From the NCBI GenBank assembly GCA_024278155.1, contig JAJRTT010000005.1, forward strand, positions 1 through 11,293: 11,293 nt of DNA. The letters run 5' to 3'. How positions within the stretch are numbered: the stretch's first letter is position 1; every line of letters begins with the position of its first letter. Below the pieces are notes generated by a model, which did not search any database, was not told the DNA's origin, and saw only the letters and a program-made list of their open reading frames with translations. This stretch comes from Bacteroidota bacterium. GTDB taxonomy: Bacteria; Bacteroidota; Bacteroidia; Bacteroidales; JAADJA01. The position numbers and the translations under genes are program-made. Below, piece after piece: positions 7,308-11,293 of this stretch.

Positions 7308-8696
7308 TTACTTCTTTTCTCCCCGTTTCATGATCTTCCCCCCTTTAAGACCCTTTGGCGTTTTCCCGTTCCCATTGTTTTTTTGCTCCATCCTCAGGCT
7401 GTCGTTTTTCCTTTTCGCTTCAAGAGCCAGCCTTTTTTCTTCCTTGAATACTGCCATGATCTCGGGCTTCAGCCTTTTTACCTCAAAGTCTTTGTAACCT
7501 TCTGGTGGGACTAAATATATCTCTTCGCCCTCTTCGAGCCCGGCCCGGACGATAATTTCGTTTTCGTTGCTTTTCCCAACGACTACTTGTCTTTTCCGGT
7601 TGCCTTGTACAACATAAGAGATGCTATCTTGCGAATGGACACATTCAATTGGGACAAATACAACACTATCTATTAAATCGGTCAGGATTATGTTTTTTGT
7701 GGTCATTGCCGGGCGCATCACCGAGTCAAATTCATTCACCTCTATCATTACTTCAAATACCTTCACATTGGTATTGGGCAATTGCTCGCCGATATTTGCA
7801 ACTGATGTAACTTCGCCCGTGAACTCTTTTTCAGGGAAAGCGTCAATCCCTATTGTCACTGATTGTCCTGTTTTTACTTTACTTATATCAATCTCGTTCA
7901 CATAGGTCTTCGACATCATGTTTGTCAAATCAGGTAATGTAGCGACCACATTGTCCCAAGGGCTGATTTGGGAACCGATGCCCTTCTTTTGTCCGTCCCA
8001 GCTTCTTTTATAAATAACCATTCCGGCCTGTGGTGCATATACAGTAAACTTTTCAAGGACTTTGGCCATTTCCTCGTATTTCCTTCGGGCCTTTGCAAGT
8101 TGGGCCAAAACTTCCTGCATGTTCGCATTGTTCTTTTGCAGTTTGAGTTGATAGTTTTTTACGGCCTGATTGTAATTCCTTTCAGCTCTTTCAAGTTCTA
8201 TTTCCACTTGCCGGATGGTGGCAGGAGGTTCATACTTCGATTGTTCCAGTTGGATTTCCTTTTCTTCGAGGCCATATTCGAGGTTTATCAGTTCATCCCG
8301 TAGGTTTCTAAGTTCAAGTGTTGTATCGAGACGGGTTTTCGTGAGTTGGGTTTCGTATTTTTCCACATCCATTTCCTGGTCTTTCATGCGGTTGGCCAAT
8401 TCGGTACGATCGAGGGAAGCCACAAAATCGCCTGAATCCACTACCGTTCCGTCCGCCACAATATCCTCGATTTTTACCTGCCAGATGCGCACGTTCCGCA
8501 ACCCGTCGGGGCCGTAGATCTTTTCGGAATTTTTGGCTTCCAGCTCACCCGTGGTGGTGACTGTGATTTTGAACTCGCCAAATTTTACCTTTGCGGAAAT
8601 GGTCTCGGATGAACTTTCCTCACCTCCGAGAAAGTACCATAAAGCCACGATAATTATAAAAAGGGCGCCCAGTAAAATGTAAATTTGCTTCTTCAT
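7308..8696 (-). CDS. HlyD/MacA-family periplasmic adaptor subunit
   Basis: A 462-residue membrane fusion protein that links an inner-membrane transporter to an outer-membrane channel. A single N-terminal membrane helix (residues 5-23, IYILLGALFIIIVALWYFLG) has no lipobox, so it is anchored by the helix. Residues about 36-96 and 216-258 form the split biotinyl-lipoyl-like domain (VTTTGELEAK ... VDSGDFVASLD; FTVYAPQAGMVIYK ... GIGSQISPW). In between, about 99-215, is a long charged coiled coil, the hairpin that contacts the outer-membrane partner. Beta-barrel and membrane-proximal domains follow (KTGQSVTIGIDAFPEKEFTGEV; RQVVVGKSNENEIIVRAGLEEGEEIYL). The tail from about 416 on is strongly basic (many Lys and Arg) and longer than usual. 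First gene of the efflux locus, with a likely promoter upstream at 8731-8738. Confidence 0.93.
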   Translation of the reverse strand: MKKQIYILLGALFIIIVALWYFLGGEESSSETISAKVKFGEFKITVTTTGELEAKNSEKIYGPDGLRNVRIWQVKIEDIVADGTVVDSGDFVASLDRTELANRMKDQEMDVEKYETQLTKTRLDTTLELRNLRDELINLEYGLEEKEIQLEQSKYEPPATIRQVEIELERAERNYNQAVKNYQLKLQKNNANMQEVLAQLAKARRKYEEMAKVLEKFTVYAPQAGMVIYKRSWDGQKKGIGSQISPWDNVVATLPDLTNMMSKTYVNEIDISKVKTGQSVTIGIDAFPEKEFTGEVTSVANIGEQLPNTNVKVFEVMIEVNEFDSVMRPAMTTKNIILTDLIDSVVFVPIECVHSQDSISYVVQGNRKRQVVVGKSNENEIIVRAGLEEGEEIYLVPPEGYKDFEVKRLKPEIMAVFKEEKRLALEAKRKNDSLRMEQKNNGNGKTPKGLKGGKIMKRGEKK

Positions 8697-8730
8697 TTGA
8701 TTGTAATATTGGTTTTCAAATTTGAATTTC

Positions 8731-8738
8731 CAAATGTA
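8731..8738 (-). promoter_or_regulatory. Promoter -7 element of the efflux locus
   Basis: On the minus strand TACATTTG matches TAnnTTTG, 34 bases before the adaptor ATG at 8696. Further upstream, around -35 to -48 from the expected start, is the AT-rich palindrome TTGTT-AAAA-AACAA (8760-8773), a possible operator. No regulator gene lies nearby to support that. The -33 element is not obvious. Confidence 0.4.
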
Positions 8739-8807
8739 TAAAATTGCACGAAAGGGGTTTTGTTAAAAAACAATAAATAATGTTTTTAGATTATCTCCTT
8801 CTATGAT

Positions 8808-8836
8808 ACCTCCAGGTCATTCTGACGCTGGAAGGT
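8808..8836. repeat. Hairpin at the stop codon of the MORN lipoprotein gene
   Basis: ACCTCCAG+GTCA (8808-8819) pairs with TGAC (8823-8826) and CTGGAAGGT (8828-8836) around a TTC loop, with two single-base bulges. The arm CTGGAAGGT touches the TGA stop of the lipoprotein gene. No U-run follows on the minus strand. The same CTGGAAGGT arm occurs in the hairpin after the permease stop at 5826-5834. Confidence 0.5.
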
Positions 8837-9480
8837 CAACGGCCATCGGTCATAAGTTCCCCATCTATATATTCCATTGTTTTTTCCAGGGACCCATCTT
8901 CTTTGTACCAGATTTCTTTTCCGTTTTTCACATTGTCCCTGTAATTTACTTCGCGTTTTAGGTTGCCGTTTGGGTACCAGGCTTTTTGTTTTCCTTTCCC
9001 TTCGTTGAACCCGCCCACACCAACCAACTTGCCATAGGCATCGTAATAAAACCACTTGCCATCGTACAATCCGTCCTTGTAGGCCCCTTCGATTCTTTTT
9101 TGCCCGTTTGGATAGTAGCTGTAAAATGGCCCTTGCAAAACCCCTTTGATATAGTTTTCTTCGGTGATTATTTCACCATCGGGGTCAAAAGTCTTAACCG
9201 TCCCGTCCAGAATATTGTCCTTGAAATATTCGGTGCTTTGTATGCGCCCTGTGCGGAAATACCTGACAGCCTTTCCTTCCAGCTTATTGTTGACATAATT
9301 GCATTCGTATTGCTTGCGGCCATTTTGATGGTACCATATACATTGGCCATCGAAAGCATCCCCCTTTTTGCTTATGACGGATCGGATGACCCCACTTTCG
9401 TAATAGTCTTTTTCCATCTTGTGGCAGGCCGTTAACAGGAACAGTGAAGTCAAGAGGAAAAGGGGAAATTGTTTGAGCAT
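8836..9480 (-). CDS. MORN-repeat lipoprotein (YwqK-type)
   Basis: A 214-residue predicted lipoprotein. The signal sequence MLKQFPLFLLTSLFLLTAC has a lipobox LTAC with the lipidated Cys19, so the mature protein is anchored in the envelope. From about residue 26 on it is built of about eight degenerate repeats of 20-24 residues in the pattern Y-x-x-x-G-x-hydrophobic-x-x-x-x-x-Y-x-x-G/N-x-x-x-G. Examples are YHQNGRKQYECNYVNNKLEG, YYPNGQKRIEGAYKDGLYDG and WYPNGNLKREVNYRDNVKNG. This is the MORN_2 variant found in proteins often labelled toxin-antitoxin system YwqK family antitoxin. That label is not evidence of a toxin-antitoxin role, and no toxin-like gene is seen here. Relatives probably act as protein or lipid interaction scaffolds. 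It starts 5 bases after the stop of the GT-C-like gene, so the two form one transcription unit. Function unknown. Confidence 0.88.
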   Translation of the reverse strand: MLKQFPLFLLTSLFLLTACHKMEKDYYESGVIRSVISKKGDAFDGQCIWYHQNGRKQYECNYVNNKLEGKAVRYFRTGRIQSTEYFKDNILDGTVKTFDPDGEIITEENYIKGVLQGPFYSYYPNGQKRIEGAYKDGLYDGKWFYYDAYGKLVGVGGFNEGKGKQKAWYPNGNLKREVNYRDNVKNGKEIWYKEDGSLEKTMEYIDGELMTDGR

Positions 9481-9485
9481 CCTAA

Positions 9486-11293
9486 TCAGTTTTTTATATT
9501 GAACGTAAATAACTCAATTTTCATATCATCAATGTAAATTTTCTCTAATTTAGAAGGATTCCAAAAATAGATTTTCACATATACGTTATCATTATCGTAT
9601 TTTGGCAATTGTGCAGAAAACACGACTTCGGCCCATCTACCGGGTTTCATTTCCTTGTCCGGGTAAAATGAAAAATAATCAAGCCGTTCTTCATCGGAGA
9701 ACACTTCCAACACCATCCGGGTTTCTTTTAGCGGGGTTTCTGGAAAAACCATTGATTTGACGACCAATAGTTTTTTCCCGGATAAAATATCCTGTCCCAA
9801 TTTCTTTTTAAAGGTAATGCTAAAGGGGGCTTCGTTGTTTGTGAAGGAAGAAAACTTTCCCGAAAAAGCCTTTTCGTTTGTAAGTGTTTGTCCATTTTCC
9901 CAGGCTTTGTCCGTTTCGAAATCGTTGATGATATCCCATTTTTTATTTGCATTTACCGTTGCGAAAGCCACACCTTCAATAATGGAAATACCGGGTTCCA
10001 TCGTAATAAACGCCACTTTGAAATTATCCACCCAAAGTTTTTCGTTTCCATTTGGATTGAAAAAGATAACTTTTACAAAATCATCCGGCGTGAGGTTTTC
10101 CGGTACATAGATAGCATATTCGATAGGTATCCACCGATCCTTTTTTACAAATGGTTTCAGGTAATAGGAATTATAACTATAGGTAAATGTGCCGGTTTGA
10201 AACTCAACTACAAGTGTGGCACTGCTCTTTTCATTATTGCCCATGATATCGGCACCCACTTTCAAGATACGGTTGGGGCCATTGAACTTATCCACAAACT
10301 TTTCCCTGAATTCCACACTGTACATATTGCCATCTCCCAAAAACGAGACTGAATCCCCCTCAAGTTCCACAATGCTTTCTTTGTTGTTCCATCCTTTACC
10401 GGTTTCGAAATCATTGGAAATCCTTTCTTCCCCAATAATTTTATCCTTTGGGAGATACACCTTTGAACGGGGCGTTGACCTGAAAAAGGAATCCCAGTAA
10501 ATCTCTTTCGTGATCTTTCCATAGGGGAAGACCCAGTTTTTATGTTGGTAAAACTGGAAAAGGTTAAAAGCAATTAGAACGATGATCAGGGAGTTTAGGG
10601 CGATCTTGACAGTTCTTCGTTTTTCCACAGAACCCAACAAATAAAAAAGCAAAATGCCGATGATGGCATAGATATCGATAAAAACCCGTTGGCTGAACTT
10701 TGAGGCATAATTCCAGGCCCACCAGCTTGATGTAATATATATATGTATAAACAGGAAAGTTAAAAGGAGGAGGAATTTGAACCTGCTCTTTTTGGATAAT
10801 CCGATAAAGCCGAACATGGCCACAAAAGCGATGGGCGTGTAAATAAACCAACCCTTGTCGTAATTGAACAATATGTCAAAGAAATGGGGGTGAAGTAAAT
10901 GAAGGCCTTCCTTGCCGTAACTGTAAACAACCCAATGTCCTGTTTGGACATACCAAAGTAGAGGGGCAACGAACAGGATGGCCATCAGCACGAGCAAGCC
11001 CAAAAAAAGTGCCTTTTTGTTTTGGATAAGCCATTTAATACTTTCCGAAATCTGTTTGGGGTCATTGCTCAGAAAAGGCAAGAGCAAAATGACAATCCCA
11101 TTGGTTGGCCTTGTAATAATGGTGAAGCCGAAAAAGAACATGGCCAGGACATAGGCCGATATTTTTTTTTCGTCCAATGCTTTTTTTGAACAATAAAGAA
11201 AAGCCGTTATGAGAAAAAAGCTGTAAACATGTCCCATGGAGGGTTCCACCAATACATAAAAAATAATGTTTGTGCCGAAAGCGATGATGCCCA
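9486..11293 (-). CDS. GT-C-like integral membrane protein with two tandem C-terminal beta domains (partial)
   Basis: The frame is open to the right edge, so the N-terminus is missing; 601 residues are visible. The first half has about seven hydrophobic helices. Motifs EPSMGHVYSFFL near the visible start and SSWWAWNYASKFSQRVFIDI (about residues 188-207) recall GT-C glycosyltransferases of the PMT/ArnT-like group, which take sugar from a polyprenyl-phosphate carrier on the outer side of the inner membrane. The catalytic acidic loop would lie in the missing part. After the last helix (about 228-247), two similar domains of roughly 140 residues follow. Both open with NDFET-x-K-x-W and close with W/Y-V/I-D-N/D-x-K-V/I (VDNFKV, IDDMKI), as in beta-sandwich carbohydrate-binding modules, probably in the periplasm. 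A TTG at 11252 could be mistaken for a start but the frame continues upstream. The lipoprotein gene follows after 5 bases. Substrate unknown. Confidence 0.8.
   Translation of the reverse strand, partial: GIIAFGTNIIFYVLVEPSMGHVYSFFLITAFLYCSKKALDEKKISAYVLAMFFFGFTIITRPTNGIVILLLPFLSNDPKQISESIKWLIQNKKALFLGLLVLMAILFVAPLLWYVQTGHWVVYSYGKEGLHLLHPHFFDILFNYDKGWFIYTPIAFVAMFGFIGLSKKSRFKFLLLLTFLFIHIYITSSWWAWNYASKFSQRVFIDIYAIIGILLFYLLGSVEKRRTVKIALNSLIIVLIAFNLFQFYQHKNWVFPYGKITKEIYWDSFFRSTPRSKVYLPKDKIIGEERISNDFETGKGWNNKESIVELEGDSVSFLGDGNMYSVEFREKFVDKFNGPNRILKVGADIMGNNEKSSATLVVEFQTGTFTYSYNSYYLKPFVKKDRWIPIEYAIYVPENLTPDDFVKVIFFNPNGNEKLWVDNFKVAFITMEPGISIIEGVAFATVNANKKWDIINDFETDKAWENGQTLTNEKAFSGKFSSFTNNEAPFSITFKKKLGQDILSGKKLLVVKSMVFPETPLKETRMVLEVFSDEERLDYFSFYPDKEMKPGRWAEVVFSAQLPKYDNDNVYVKIYFWNPSKLEKIYIDDMKIELFTFNIKN
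9504..10421 (-). other. Tandem duplicated beta-sandwich-like domains of the GT-C-like protein
   Basis: Domain A is coded by about 10421-10005 and domain B by about 9935-9504. Shared landmarks are NDFETGKGWNN against NDFETDKAWEN, the strands around VVEFQTGTFTYSYNSYYLK against VLEVFSDEERLDYFSFY, RWIPIEYAIYVP against RWAEVVFSAQLP, VKVIFFNPNG against VKIYFWNPSK, and LWVDNFKV against IYIDDMKI. The overall identity is low, so the duplication is old. The pattern resembles carbohydrate-binding modules of the galactose-binding-like fold; ligand unknown. Confidence 0.65.

Noticed and set aside
8836..9480. Toxin-antitoxin system suggested by the YwqK family name
   Set aside because: The name comes from automated annotation of the repeat family; the protein has a lipoprotein signal and no toxin-like gene is adjacent.
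11250..11252. TTG at 11252 as the start of the GT-C-like gene
   Set aside because: The frame stays open upstream to the edge with family-like hydrophobic sequence, so the gene simply begins outside the window.

Overview
The window looks like a piece of a Bacteroidota chromosome. The genes have moderate GC and AT-rich spacers. Matches to the Bacteroidota promoter -7 element TAnnTTTG lie upstream of several genes, and the protein families (a DUF6913-like protein next to dapA, a MacB-type permease with its adaptor and TolC-like partner, YwqK-type MORN lipoprotein, GT-C-like membrane protein) fit that phylum. All three stop codons are used as normal gene ends, so the standard code applies. I see no tRNA, rRNA, CRISPR array, insertion sequence or phage gene.

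Layout. (1) At 1-725 on the minus strand lies the N-terminal part of an unrecognised multi-pass membrane protein that runs off the left edge. (2) Divergent from it on the plus strand is a tight cluster: a flavin reductase-like protein (841-1368), a DUF6913-like protein (1390-1941) and dapA (1943-2830). The dapA reading frame is broken by an in-frame TAG exactly where the family has the serine of KEASGD. (3) A strong bidirectional terminator (2956-2990) separates dapA from the convergent sucD (3062-3937), which has its own promoter. (4) A minus-strand efflux locus follows: HlyD-type periplasmic adaptor (7308-8696), MacB/FtsX-type permease with a GTG start (5836-7197), a 280-base spacer rich in palindromes and short repeats, and a TolC-like outer-membrane protein (4050-5555) that carries an in-frame TAA about 105 residues before its natural end. 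The ATPase such a pump needs is not in the window. (5) At the right edge, on the minus strand, are a GT-C-like integral membrane protein with two tandem beta-sandwich-like domains at its C-terminus (9486 to the edge) and, 5 bases after it, a MORN-repeat lipoprotein (8836-9480).

How the genes work together. DapA makes the committed step to diaminopimelate and lysine. SucD is the alpha subunit of succinyl-CoA synthetase in the TCA cycle. The adaptor, permease and outer-membrane protein would form a tripartite export pump spanning the envelope, driven by an ATPase encoded elsewhere. The GT-C-like protein and the lipoprotein are probably co-transcribed and both act at the envelope.

I found no clearly new biological system. 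The observations most worth checking are the two in-frame nonsense codons. Both are explained by the same C-to-A change on the plus strand, which could be real gene decay or a sequence error. Next are the palindrome-rich spacer inside the efflux locus and the duplicated C-terminal domain of the GT-C-like protein.
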